Positions 1 to 9,950 of a stretch of DNA of 64,000 nucleotides are shown here, one piece after another. Each line of letters opens with the position of its first letter. Position 1 is the first letter of the stretch. This stretch comes from an uncultured Paracoccaceae bacterium (GTDB lineage Bacteria; Pseudomonadota; Alphaproteobacteria; Rhodobacterales; Rhodobacteraceae): the NCBI GenBank assembly GCA_905182165.1, contig CAJJAK010000009.1, positions 62,001 to 126,000 on the forward strand, written 5' to 3'. Both the position numbers and the translations under genes were made by a program. The notes beneath the pieces were generated by a model, which saw nothing but the letters and a program-made list of their open reading frames with translations, was not told where the DNA came from and searched no databases.

Positions 1-2
1 AA

Positions 3-1656
3 ACACAACGAGAGTATTATTTAAATGAACAAATGAAAGCCATTCAGAGAGAATTAGGGGATGGTGATGATCAATCGGAAATGGATGAGCTACTTAAGAA
101 AGTTAGTGAAGCAAAACTTTCAGTCGAGGCTCAAGAAAAAGTTGATAGTGAAATTAAAAAACTTAAAAATATGTCACCCATGTCAGCTGAGGCAACTGTA
201 GTTAGAAATTACTTAGATTGGATTTTGATCACTTCCTTGGGATAAGAAATCAAGAGTAAAAAAGGATTTGTATAAGGCGCAAAAAGTATTAGACGACGAT
301 CATTATGGTTTGGAAAAAGTAAAAGAACGTATAATTGAAAATCTAGCTGTTCAGCAACGATGATAAAATTAAAGGCCCAATTTTATGTTTAGTTGGACCT
401 CCTGGAGTTGGAAAAACATCTTTAGGAAAATCGGTCGCTCGTGCGACTGGTCGAGAATTTATCCGAATTAGCCTGGGCGGCGTGAGAGATGAAAGTGAGA
501 TAAGGGGCCATAGAAGAACTTATATTGGTTCAATGCCAGGTAAAATTATTCAAGCAATGAAAAAGGCTAAAACTAACAATCCATTGATTTTGTTAGATGA
601 AATAGACAAGATGGGACAGGATTTCCGTGGTGATCCTGCATCAGCTATGCTTGAAGTGCTTGACCCAGAACAAAACAGTACTTTTACTGATCATTACATG
701 GAAGTTGAATATGACTTATCTAATGTAATGTTCCTGACAACTGCAAATAGTTATAATATGCCAGGACCTTTGTTAGATCGTATGGAGACAATTGCGCTTT
801 CTGGTTATACGGAAGAAGAAAAAGTAGAAATTGCATGTCAACATTTGTTACCTAAACAAATCAAAGGTCATGGTTTGAAAACAAAAGAATTTTCATTAAG
901 TAGCGATACTCTTATGGAAATTATTCGCCGCTACACACGAGAAGCTGGTGTCAGGAATTTAGAACGAGAATTAGCTAAAATCTGTCGTAAGGCTGTTACC
1001 AAAATTGTAAAAAAAGAGGCAGAAAACGTAAATGTTGGCTTAGAAGATCTTGAAGATCTTGAGCTGTAACCATTGCATCTGCAACTTTAATAATTTCACC
1101 TGTTCTTGGACTGGTCTTGCGTGGACCTCGGTAGGAGGTGATTTACTATCTATCGAAGCATTAAAATTACCTGGAAAAGGTAGAATGAAAACAACTGGCA
1201 AACTGGGTGATGTCATGAAGGAGAGTATAGATGCGGCTTCTTCTTTTATTCGTTCGGTTGCGCCAAAAATGGGAATTAAACCCACGTTATTTGAAAAAAT
1301 GGATATTCATGTTCATGTTCCTGAGGGTGCAACCCCAAAAGATGGACCATCTGCAGGTGTTGGAATGGTTACTTCAATTGTTTCAGCAATTGACAGGTAT
1401 TGCTGTAAAAAAAGATATCGCCATGACAGGAGAGGTTACTCTACGTGGAAACGTATTACCAATTGGGGGTTTAAAGGAAAAACTTTTAGCTGCTCTTAGA
1501 GGGGGAATTACAACTGTACTTATTCCGGCAGAAAACGAAAAAGATTTAAAAGAGATACCATCCAATGTAAAAGAAGGTTTGGTTATTATTCCAGTTTCTC
1601 ATGTTACAGAAGTTTTAAAACAGTTTGGAAAGATAGTGATAGAGATTACTGGATGA
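3..1656 (+). CDS. lon: ATP-dependent protease Lon, 5'-truncated and frameshifted
   Basis: Lon degrades misfolded and regulatory proteins in the cytoplasm. The left edge of the window cuts the gene, leaving the end of the N-terminal/coiled-coil region ([12 protein letters not shown]), the AAA+ module with Walker A GPPGVGKT (about 395-420) and Walker B ILLDEIDK (about 585-610), and the protease domain with the serine motif DGPSAGVG (about 1340) and the lysine motif GGLKEKLL (about 1465). Reading frame changes are needed near 229, 357, 1060 and 1397. About 15 residues of the usual C terminus after SHVTEVLK are missing; the frame runs on into foreign sequence to 1656. Identification is certain; whether the gene is functional cannot be judged. 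Confidence 0.93.
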
Positions 1657-1715
1657 CAGCTGAAGAGGCTAAGGCCTATGGTATGATTGATGAGGTGCTC
1701 GAAAGAAAAAAATAA
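1623..1715 (+). pseudogene. clpP: C-terminal fragment of ClpP joined to the lon end
   Basis: In the frame that starts at 1623 the sequence reads [18 protein letters not shown] and then MIDEVLERKK before a stop at 1713-1715. This is the conserved C-terminal tail of the ClpP peptidase (family pattern D-R-D-x-x-M-x-A-x-E-A-x-x-Y-G-[LM]-I-D). About 30 residues are present; the catalytic Ser-His-Asp part is absent. It follows directly on the lon coding sequence, which loses its own C terminus at the join. It may be a rearrangement scar or a chimeric assembly join; the normal neighbourhood clpP-clpX-lon makes local recombination plausible. Confidence 0.8.
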
Positions 1716-1774
1716 TGTCAGAAAACGATAAAGTATTATGTTCCTTTTGTGGTAAAGATAAGCAATGTTTATAA
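1715..1774 (+). pseudogene. clpX: N-terminal fragment of ClpX
   Basis: An ATG at 1715 overlaps the stop of the ClpP fragment (TAATG) and opens a 19-codon frame with the residues VLCSFCGK, the start of the ClpX zinc-binding domain (first Cys pair C-x2-C). The frame stops at 1772-1774, and no AAA+ domain follows: the next recognisable feature is a tRNA gene. The piece therefore carries the clpP-clpX junction only. It is too short to be a protein in its own right. Confidence 0.65.
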
Positions 1775-1840
1775 TTTTTAAGATGGATGTATTTATCTCT
1801 TGCCATACGATCTATAGCATGGTTAGAAGTCTTGAATTAA

Positions 1841-1916
<76 letters not shown>

Positions 1917-1944
1917 CCTAACCCCTTGAAATTTCTATAAACCC

Positions 1945-3217
1945 TTATTTAGTTATTAACATTGGATGAAGTGTGAAAAGTTCTGAGGGTTCAGATTTAA
2001 GAGAACCAAGATAATAATTATTGAATGTATCCGCATATTTTTTCATTATAAAATCAGAATTTTCATACTCAGGAAATTGTATTTGCATAAACCATCGTAT
2101 TAGTAGCAATTTCAATAAAGTAAGTAGATGGTTTTTCAATAGTTCCAAATTTATCACCACCATCTGGACATGAAATAGCATAAATTGAATTTATCTTTGA
2201 GGGTTCTTTAATACTTTTAATCACAAAATCAGCACCATTATGCAGGCTTCTCCCATCAACATTGTATGAAAATAAATCTATTCCCGTTTTATCTTTTAAT
2301 AATGATGCCATCATTAAAAGATATCCGTAGGATTTATTATTATAATCAATTCCCATTCCACCTCTTTGGTGTCAATTGGAAAGCTTCCATCTGGTCTCAT
2401 GTCATGAACAGCTAATTTTACTAGCATTTATTGAATTCTGAACTGCGTTTAAATCATTTACCATTAAACCCCAAATTAAAGTTATGTATGATGTTTGATA
2501 AGCTTTATTATCTTGCCGATCTTTCCATTTACTTTTTGCAACCTTCTTTAATTAAATTATTCAACCAAGGTCCTAAAATCTTTCTTTCTTTTTCATCAAA
2601 ATTTTCTGCAATTGTTGCTGTAGTTGTTAAAATCGAATTTATTAGAACCATCATTTGGTAATCAACAGGTTTACTTCCCCAAGAAACATTAATACCTTCT
2701 TTTAAAGCATTATTATTTGCCCAGTCTAACAACAGTTTTTACTTTTTCAACTTCCTTCAACTGAATTTCCAACTCTTGCCACATAAGCAGCTTTTTGAAA
2801 AAATTCTATGGCACTATCTGCTTAAGACTGTCTTTCACCATAATCTTCATTAAGATTTACTGTTATAATTGGCTTTGGTAAGTTTTTTCCTAATTTATTT
2901 TATGTTTATTATCTTCTTCATATTTATAAAATGGAGATGTCCATGAGTTTTTTTTGAATTCTTTTTTAGATATTTTTTTAAGTTTATAACCGATGCCTTT
3001 TCCATATGTGGGATGTTCAAAACATCTTAGGCGCTTTTTTATATGCATTCCAAGAGATTTTGTTTCACTTTTTGATAATATTTTTTTGGTTTTGATGTTA
3101 GATCAAGATCTTCATAACTACTTAATATTTTTTACTTGTTTTAGCAACAGTTTGTTTTTGAAAAGCGTTTCCACTTAACAACAAACCTAGAGCCAAGATT
3201 GCAAGAAAATTTCGCAT
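1945..3217 (-). CDS. Alginate-lyase-family (PL5-like) exported protein, heavily frameshifted
   Basis: Translated from 3217 the protein begins MRNFLAILALGLLLSGNAF, a signal peptide. Later pieces in different frames read YGKGIGYKL (near 2985), MLDWANNNALKEG (near 2730), WKDRQDNKAYQTSY (near 2525), HDMRPDGSFPIDTK (near 2400), NNKSYGYLLMMASLLKD (near 2330) and a C-terminal end at 1945. This order matches the alginate lyase domain (PF05426), alpha/alpha-barrel lyases that cleave poly-uronates by beta-elimination in the periplasm or outside the cell. The usual Asn-Asn-His of PL5 appears as Asp-Asn-Lys here, so activity or substrate is doubtful. At least five frame changes are needed in about 420 codons: error, or a true pseudogene. 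Confidence 0.65.
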
Positions 3218-3478
3218 AATCTCAATTTAACAGATACTAGTTTCTGTCTCAAGGAAATAAAAATAAGATAATAGATGGTCACGTTATTAATTAGTAAAGT
3301 GATATGTATTATTAAATACAATATTTAAAAATTAAAATATATTTAAATAATGGTGAATTGGGGACCTTTAATCAAGTGATCTGGACATTTAAATAATTCT
3401 TCTTTTAAGATAATTTTAATTAATTTATTTGTATTATTGTTAAATAAATCGTTAGAAATTGGAAGGTAAACCTAAAAA

Positions 3479-4240
3479 ATGTCTCAACAAAAAAGATTCA
3501 AAGGCAAGGCTGTCTTAATCACTGGTGCAACTCGTGGGATTGGATTTGCAATAGCTAAAGCATTTTCTGATGAGGGTGCGAAGGTTGCTTTGAATGGACG
3601 TACTAAACTTTCTGTTGAATCAGCAGTAAAAAAATTACCAGGTTCAGTTCCAGCAATTGGAGATGTTTCTGAGGTATCGGGATGTTTAAGTGCAGTAAAT
3701 TCTGCTCTTAAACAATTTGGAAGACTTGATATATTAATTAATAATGCTGGAATTTTTGAAAAACACGCTATTGAGGATACCACTGAAGAGATTTGGGACT
3801 CTGTTATCAATACGAATTTAAAAAGTGTGCAATTCTGCACTCTGTATGCGTTGGCTGCGTTGCGCCACTCAAAAGGATCTGTGGTTAATATTGCTTCTGA
3901 ATCTGGTTTAAATGGTTATCCGTTTACGACAGCTTACTGCGCATCAAAAGGAGCAGTTGTCAATTTAACCAGAGCCATGGCAATGGAATTAGCTCCAGAT
4001 GTGCGTGTAAATGCGTTATGCCCAGGTGTTGTGGAAACAGACATGACAAGAGCTGGTTTCGCTATAAACGGGGATGAAGAAGAGGGTATCAGAAGACAAC
4101 ACGATGCGTATCCACTGAAGAGGATAGGAACGTTACAAGAAGCGGCAGCGGCAACTTTGTTTCTTGCTTCAGCTGATGCTGGATTTATTAATGGTGTAGC
4201 GCTCCCTATGGAAGGAGGCGCAACAATTGGGAAATGGTGA
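3479..4240 (+). CDS. SDR-family NAD(P)-dependent oxidoreductase
   Basis: A complete 253-residue classical short-chain dehydrogenase. The cofactor motif TGATRGIG lies at residues 15-22, NNAG at 88-91, the structural Asn at 111, catalytic Ser140 and the Y-x3-K pair Tyr153/Lys157. The PGVVETDM segment after the active site and the C-terminal GGATIGKW are typical of FabG-like members. A GGAAGG Shine-Dalgarno element sits about 13 bases before the ATG. The substrate cannot be inferred: the upstream gene is a lyase on the other strand and the gene stands alone. Intact, unlike many neighbours. Confidence 0.88.
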   Translation: MSQQKRFKGKAVLITGATRGIGFAIAKAFSDEGAKVALNGRTKLSVESAVKKLPGSVPAIGDVSEVSGCLSAVNSALKQFGRLDILINNAGIFEKHAIEDTTEEIWDSVINTNLKSVQFCTLYALAALRHSKGSVVNIASESGLNGYPFTTAYCASKGAVVNLTRAMAMELAPDVRVNALCPGVVETDMTRAGFAINGDEEEGIRRQHDAYPLKRIGTLQEAAAATLFLASADAGFINGVALPMEGGATIGKW

Positions 4241-4414
4241 ATATCTCACAATACTTGAGTAAATTTTATAGTGTGCAAGTGCAATCAACTCATTGTAATT
4301 GAAGAATCGTGTTTTACGCTCTAAACGGGTAACTATAATAAGAAGCAAATCTAGAAGAATTTTAAATATTTAATTTCTTAATTTTAAATTATTTAATGCT
4401 TTATTACCAAAGCT

Positions 4415-4591
4415 TTAGAACTTTAAACAGGACGCTTTAAAAAAGTATAATGTTCTAATAATAATTTTTTTGACCCTTGGTCCAAAAATGCTGAACACTC
4501 TTTCAGAGGCATTTAAAATTATTGTTCCTGCAATGAGTCCCAATAAAACGAGTAATAATGGTTGCCAATTAGTTAGTGTATATGCCCACAT
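4415..4591 (-). CDS. Possible small single-pass membrane protein (58 aa)
   Basis: The only candidate in the stretch 4241-4646. On the minus strand an ATG at 4591 opens a 58-codon frame with one hydrophobic segment (PLLLVLLGLIAGTIIL) flanked by a Trp-rich start and a basic C-terminal part (FGPRVKKIIIR). It follows the lipase gene by 55 bases in the same direction and could be the last gene of that operon. No clear ribosome binding site is present. The open frame extends 17 codons upstream without a start, so the true N terminus may be longer if an indel hides it. Family not recognised. Confidence 0.35.
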   Translation of the reverse strand: MWAYTLTNWQPLLLVLLGLIAGTIILNASERVFSIFGPRVKKIIIRTLYFFKASCLKF

Positions 4592-4646
4592 CTGGTTGCT
4601 TAATATTTCTATGTATGACTGTTGCGTTGTAGTTCTTATTTATAAC

Positions 4647-5590
4647 TTAATTCAGAAATTCGTCTATATCTGAATATATCATTTTGAGCAAATCATCATT
4701 TTCCATTAACACCTCATGTTCCGCATCGTTTATGTAAGTTAATTTTCCTTTAGGCCATTTGCGCATTATTTTTTCTATGGCAACATTATTCACAATTTTA
4801 TCATTTTTAGAGCAAAATGTTAAACAAGGCGTTTTGGGTGGCACTATTTTTTGAAGATTTTTGCATTCATTTAAAGCAGTATGTACCCATTTAATACTTG
4901 GTCCAGCCAGCGCTAGGTTTGGGTATTTCAAGATTTGGTTTTTTAAATAGATAAAATAATTTTGATCAGTAGTTAATGTATTTTTTTCAAAATTCTCAGT
5001 GCCAAGGTAAGGGGTTTTATTTGTGCTGGGGACAAAGCCATTTTCTTTTTTTCTTATCTTATAAAATATGTAAGATTTTTTTAATAAAAATGAAGAAGTT
5101 TATCAAAAATAGAATTTTGGTGCATTTTTATATCCCACATTGGAGAAGAAAATATTACCTTTTTAACTGGTAATCCATTTAGTAAGGCTCTCAAACCGAT
5201 TGCCCCACCCATCGAATGTCCAATCAAATGCCAAGGTTTTTTAAATTCTTTCTTATTAGCAAATTTTATTAATTCATCTACGTCATTTTGATAGTCTTCA
5301 AACTCATCAATATGTCCAATAAGTTTATTTTTGAGTAATCTGTCTGATAACCCTTGACCACGCCAGTCGACAATTAAACTGCCATAACCCATTTTTTGCA
5401 AAATCTTGCATGTTCTTCCATATTTTTCTATATATTCATTTCTACCAGGGAACAGAAATATAGTTCCCTTTGACTTAGATTGGTTCCAATGAGCAACTCT
5501 TATTTTGAATTTATCTTTAGTCTCTAGCCATTCTGCTTGTCCATTTATTGGTCCTTCTAAAATATCTTCGTATAAAGGGGCAGAACTCAT
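4647..5590 (-). CDS. Alpha/beta hydrolase, lysophospholipase/monoacylglycerol-lipase type (frameshifted)
   Basis: The N-terminal part (from 5590) shows the alpha/beta-hydrolase order of this family: FLFPGRNEYIEKY for the oxyanion region, DWRGQGLSD, and the nucleophile elbow GHSMGG at residues 124-129 with Ser126. The C-terminal part (4647-4931) supplies the acid in CSKNDKIV and the histidine in DAEHEVLME. The frame changes once or more between 4932 and 5090, where the cap domain would be; total about 315 residues. Likely hydrolyses esters of glycerolipids or lysophospholipids in the cytoplasm. It starts two bases after the SCP2-domain gene, suggesting a lipid-handling operon. Confidence 0.82.
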
Positions 5591-5592
5591 TG

Positions 5593-5880
5593 TTACGATA
5601 AAACTGAGGCTAATCTCATTGCCATTCCCATATCACCGTCAACTTTTAACTTTCCTTGCATAAAGGCTGCAGTTGAATTTAGTTCACCCGACATTATGTC
5701 TTGAAATGTTTCCTTGTCGGCAATAAGTGTGCAATCTGCTTCATCTGAACTTTCGACAACGCCGCTGTCGCTAACGATGACGGAGCCTTCGTTTTCTATT
5801 TCAAATTTTACAGATCCATCAAATCCATTTGGTAATTTTTCTTCCAAAGCTTTTATTGCCATATTTATTGTTTCACGCAT
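5593..5880 (-). CDS. SCP2 sterol-binding-domain protein
   Basis: A 95-residue protein matching the single-domain SCP2 family: the pattern NGFDGSVKFEIENEG..VIVSDSGV, a segment with acidic residues and TLIADKETF, and the terminal GKLKVDGDMGMAMRLASVL that closes the hydrophobic tunnel. Members bind lipid or acyl chains in the cytoplasm; the exact ligand in bacteria is unknown. It lies first in a two-gene operon with the lipase (two-base gap) and is divergent from the TPR gene. Intact. Confidence 0.85.
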   Translation of the reverse strand: MRETINMAIKALEEKLPNGFDGSVKFEIENEGSVIVSDSGVVESSDEADCTLIADKETFQDIMSGELNSTAAFMQGKLKVDGDMGMAMRLASVLS

Positions 5881-5982
5881 TCAAATTTTCCTATTTTTTT
5901 TAAAGTTTATCTCGTTTTTTATTTTAATAACGCTAGTATCAATATATGACTTATTTTAAAGCAAAGTCCTGATGCTTTTATA

Positions 5983-6513
5983 GTGCTTCCATTTGTTTTA
6001 TTACTAGTTTTTGGATCAAGTTTTGCGAGTTCTGATGACACCAAAATAAACTTACTGCTTATGGAATTAAAAACTCCTTTGAAGCGGAGTCATCTTGAAG
6101 TTGAAAAAGAGATTTGGTCCCAATGGTCCAAATCTGGAAATCAGAATTTAGATTTTTTATTAGGGCAGGGCAGACTTTACATGCAAAGTGGTAGATTTGA
6201 TGATGCGATTGATGTTTTTAGTCAAATTATAAAGAAGGATCCGCAGTTTGCAGAAGCGTGGAATGCTCGTGCTACTACTTTTTATATGAAAGGTGATTTT
6301 AAAAATTCAATCTCTGATATAGATCAAGTATTACTATTAAACGCTGATCATTTTGGAGCTCTTTCTGGCTTAGGATCTATGCTTGAAAAATTGGAACACC
6401 TTGATGCGGCGTTAGATGCGTTTAAAAGAGCGGAGGAAATAAATCCTTTAAATCTTAATATTAAGAATTCTATTTTAAGGTTACTAAAAAAAGTTGAAGG
6501 TATCTCACTATAA
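5983..6513 (+). CDS. Exported TPR-repeat protein
   Basis: A 176-residue protein that starts at a GTG with a hydrophobic signal sequence (MLPFVLLLVFGSSFASS), followed by three tetratricopeptide repeats at about residues 57-90, 91-124 and 125-158 (pattern A-x-x-x-F-x-x-A-x-x-x-x-P). The repeats point to a protein-binding scaffold in the periplasm. No ATG is available in this frame after the stop at 5947; the ATG at 5946 is out of frame, so a lost base near the start is possible. It precedes the helicase gene by a few bases and probably shares its transcript. Confidence 0.75.
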   Translation: MLPFVLLLVFGSSFASSDDTKINLLLMELKTPLKRSHLEVEKEIWSQWSKSGNQNLDFLLGQGRLYMQSGRFDDAIDVFSQIIKKDPQFAEAWNARATTFYMKGDFKNSISDIDQVLLLNADHFGALSGLGSMLEKLEHLDAALDAFKRAEEINPLNLNIKNSILRLLKKVEGISL

Positions 6514-6525
6514 TTGTTAGAAAAT

Positions 6526-9205
6526 ATGAACGATATATTTAATGATAAAATAACTGCTGTTTTGGGACCTACTAATACAGGTAAAACGCACTACGCCATA
6601 GAACGGATGTTAAGTTACATTCAGGTATGATTGGTTTTCCTTTAAGATTATTGGCAAGAGAAGTTTATGATAGAATAGTTAAATTGAGAGATGTGTCTTC
6701 TGTAGCGCTGGTGACTGGAGAAGAGCGTATAATTCCAAAAAAAGCTAAATATTGGGTATGCACAACGGAATCGATGCCCAATGATATTGCGTATGATTTT
6801 GTGGCAATTGATGAAATTCAATTATGTGCAGATCAAGAACGTGGACATATTTTTACAGACCGAATGCTCTCCATGAGAGGTAAGTTTGAAACATTGTTAT
6901 TAGGATCTGCAAATTTTTGGAATGTAATAACAAAACTTTTTCCAAATGCTGAAATTAAAACTAGGACGAGGTTTTCTAGCCTTACTTTCTCAGGCTCAAA
7001 AAAAATATCCAGGATGGCCCCAAGATCTGCAATTATTGGTTTCTCTGTAGACAATGTGTATGGCATTGCTGAATTAGTAAAACGACAAAAGGGTGGGGCT
7101 GCGGTTGTTCTTGGAGCGCTTTCTCCAAGAACGCGTAATAAACAAGTTGAATTATATCAAAATGGTGATGTTGATTATCTTGATTGCGACTGATGCAATC
7201 GGGATGGGATTGAATTTGGATATAGATCATGTTGCTTTTTCAAGTCAGCACAAGTTTGATGGATCAAAAATGCGTTCGTTGTTTCCTAATGAAGTTGCTC
7301 AAATAGCAGGTAGGGCGGGTCGCTATATGCGATCGGGCACATTTGGAACAACGGGTGAGGCGAAGTCATTTGATCAAAAGGTAGTTGAAGCAGTTGAAAA
7401 TAATAAATTTGAGCAAATTAAAAGAATTATGTGGCGTAATTCGAACCTTGTTATGGATACGAGCAAGGATCTAATTAAATCTTTAGAAATGACAGTGAAA
7501 AGTTCTATTTTAACACGTGGACCTGAGGCTATTGATTTAGCTGCATTGAAGTTAATTATCTCTACAGATAATTATTGTTCAAATTTAAAGGACCGTAGTT
7601 TAGTTGCTTTGCTTTGGCAGGTAAGTAAGATCCCTGACTTTAGGGCTATATCACTTAATGATCATGTGGATATTTTAAGTACAGTCTTTCATTTTTTAAA
7701 GGGTGGTAGTATGATTCCCGACGATTGGCTTCACAGCTCAGCTTTGTTAGTTTCTAATAGTAAACATACTATTTCAAAAAGGTTGGCTTTTGTCAGAACA
7801 TGGACGTATGTTTCTCAAAGAGATAGTTGGGTTAATGATCCAGGTTATTGGCAAGGTGAAAGCAGAAGAATAGAAGATGGCTTGTCAGATGCGCTTCATG
7901 ATGGTTTGACAAAGCGATTTGTTGATCGACGTACAAGTGTTCTTATCCGTCGATTGAATCAAAAGGAGAAACTTGTGGCTGAAGTTAACATAAATGGAGA
8001 GGTAACGATTGATGGTCAATTCATCGGTAAACTTCAAGGGTTTAGATTTTTGCAAGACAAAGGTGGTAGCTCAGAAGAAGACAAGATGATCCGGAGCTCA
8101 GGCATTGCAGCTTTAGAACCTGAATTTCACCTAAGAAGTGCCAGATTTTATAATGCGCCAGATACTGAAATTGATTTTACTGAGCAAGGTGGGCTTATGT
8201 GGGGAGAATATGGCTGTGGGGAAATTGATTGCTGGAGAAAACATAATGAATCCACAGGTTTCAGCTTTTGTAGATGATGAAGCTGGTAATGAAGTTTTAA
8301 TAAAAAGTTGAACGCCGGCTTAAACACTTTGTAGATAGAAAAATTGCGACATTATTTGAGCCATTAACTTTAATGCAAAAAGATGAAAATATAACTGGTT
8401 TGAGTAAAGGTTTGGCATTTAGGTTAGTTGAATCACTGGGTATCGTTCCAAGATTAGATATAATTAATGAATTGAAAGATATGGATCAAGATTCACGTGC
8501 TTTATTAAGAAAACATGGAGTGAGGTTTGGTCAATTTAATATTTTTCTTCCTATTTTATTAAAGCCCGCCGTAACTCGCATGAGATTGGTACTTTGGTCC
8601 TTAAAAAAGAATTTTACTGAGTTTCCATCCGCTCCTACTGCGGGCTTAGTAACAATAAGCGCAAACAATGATGAGGCTGAAGGATACTTTGTAAAAGCTG
8701 GTTACCATTTTGCTGGAGATTGGGCATTAAGAATTGATATGGTTGAGCGACTTGCTGATTTGATTAGGAAAGAAAATACTCATGCAGGCTTTGAAGCAAG
8801 TTCTGATATGCTATCAATTACTGGTATGACAAATGAGCAATTTGCGAGCTTGATGGCTGGATTAGGTTATGATGTCAAAAAAGGAGAAAGAGAGAAGGAA
8901 AAGAAGCTTATCTCTGAAGCTGAAGAAATTGATAAAATTCCTGGTATGGAAGATAGTATAAATAATCAAGAAATTGCAGAAGCTATTACAGAGATTTTTT
9001 GGTCTACTCCTACATTAAAAATAAAAAGATCAAAAATAAAACTTTCGTTTTTAAGCAATAAAACCCAAACAAGCATAAAAAGCCTAAAAAGACTAAAAGT
9101 AATTATTCAAATAAGAAGAACAAGAATAAAAAACAAATTGAGAAAGAAACTCCTCCTGATCCTAACAATCCATTTGCTGTGTTGTTAGCTTTAAAAGAAA
9201 GTTAA
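6526..9205 (+). CDS. SUV3-like superfamily 2 RNA/DNA helicase (frameshifted)
   Basis: Reconstructed length is about 890 residues. Visible in order are Walker A GPTNTGKTHYA (near 6568), PLRLLAREVYDR (motif Ia), Walker B DEIQ (near 6810) as in SUV3 proteins, GSAN (motif III), ATDAIGMGLNLD (motif V, near 7190), QIAGRAGRY (motif VI, near 7300), and a Lys-rich C-terminal tail ending PNNPFAVLLALKES. Breaks occur near 6615, 7180, 8270-8310 and 9000. SUV3 is the mitochondrial RNA helicase; the bacterial homologues are conserved in alphaproteobacteria next to an S4 protein and ferredoxin, exactly as here. A TTG at 6514 is an alternative in-frame start. RNA unwinding is inferred, not shown. Confidence 0.85.
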
Positions 9206-9469
9206 TTGGAAAAAAAAGATAATATAAGAGCTGATAAATGGTTGTGGTCGTGTAGATTTTTTAAAACTCGTGCACTATCCTCGAAAATGCTTGAATTAGG
9301 CAAAGTTAGATTAAATGGTCGAAAATTAAGAAAACCCAGTTCTTCTGTCAGAATTGGTGACGTGCTTACATTATCTCGGGAAAATGAGATACTGATTGTT
9401 AAAGTTTTATCTTTACCCCTGCGGCGAGGTTCAGCAAATAATTCTGAACTTTGGTATGAAAATGTTTAA
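9206..9469 (+). CDS. S4-domain RNA-binding protein, Hsp15-like
   Basis: An 87-residue protein with the S4 fold signature: RADKWLWSCRFFKTRALSS, then LGKVRLNGRKLRKPSSSVRIGD. Hsp15 (HslR) relatives bind nascent-chain-blocked 50S ribosomal subunits. It begins at a TTG that touches the helicase stop codon (TAATTG), which implies translational coupling; no ATG is available nearby. Hsp15 proteins usually carry a basic C-terminal tail of 30 or more residues, which is missing here because the frame ends at ELWYENV. The tail may be truly short or lost to an indel. Confidence 0.8.
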   Translation: MEKKDNIRADKWLWSCRFFKTRALSSKMLELGKVRLNGRKLRKPSSSVRIGDVLTLSRENEILIVKVLSLPLRRGSANNSELWYENV

Positions 9470-9585
9470 TATTTATGTTTAAAAATACATTTTAAATAAA
9501 TATTTTGATTATTGGTGAGGTAAACTATTGTACTTCAGGTGATCGATGAATAGTTAGCAATAAGTAAATATGGATTATATATTAT

Positions 9586-9924
9586 ATGACTTATATTGTT
9601 AACGACAACTGTATTGGATGCAAACACACTACCTGCGTAGAGGTCTGTCCTGTTGATTGCTTTTACGAGGGTGAGAACATGTTAGTTATTCATCCAGATG
9701 AATGCATAGATTGTGGGGTTTGTGAGCCAGAATGTCCTGTTGATGCAATTTTACCAGATACAGAACCAGATATGGAAAAGTGGGTTGAGTTTAATAGGAA
9801 ATTTTCTGAGTTATGGCCAGTAATTATAACTCAAATTGATCCACTTCCTGACGCAGAGAAGTTTGATGGCGTACCTAATAAGTTAGAAACAATTTTTTCT
9901 GAAAAACCAGGAAAAGGTGGTTAG
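9586..9924 (+). CDS. fdxA: 7Fe ferredoxin FdxA
   Basis: A complete 112-residue bacterial ferredoxin of the [3Fe-4S][4Fe-4S] type. The cysteines lie at 9, 12, 17 and 21 and at 40, 43, 46 and 50; in this family C9, C17 and C50 hold the 3Fe cluster and C21, C40, C43 and C46 the 4Fe cluster. The extended C terminus ([17 protein letters not shown]) is typical. It is a cytoplasmic electron carrier whose partner is unknown. The gene stands 116 bases after the S4 gene. In many Rhodobacterales a CarD-family regulator follows; here argF on the opposite strand follows instead. Confidence 0.95.
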   Translation: MTYIVNDNCIGCKHTTCVEVCPVDCFYEGENMLVIHPDECIDCGVCEPECPVDAILPDTEPDMEKWVEFNRKFSELWPVIITQIDPLPDAEKFDGVPNKLETIFSEKPGKGG

Positions 9925-9950
9925 AAAAGGTTGTATTTCCATTAATCTGG

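Noticed and set aside
1040..1285. Minus-strand open frame of 81 codons inside lon.
   Set aside because: It is the shadow of the Lon protease domain apart from the short block reported separately; composition and neighbours give no support for a gene.
6526..9205. Programmed frameshifting in the helicase, rpiA, parE and others.
   Set aside because: Breaks occur in about 30 genes at unrelated sequences, with no shared slippery site or downstream structure. Random indels are simpler.
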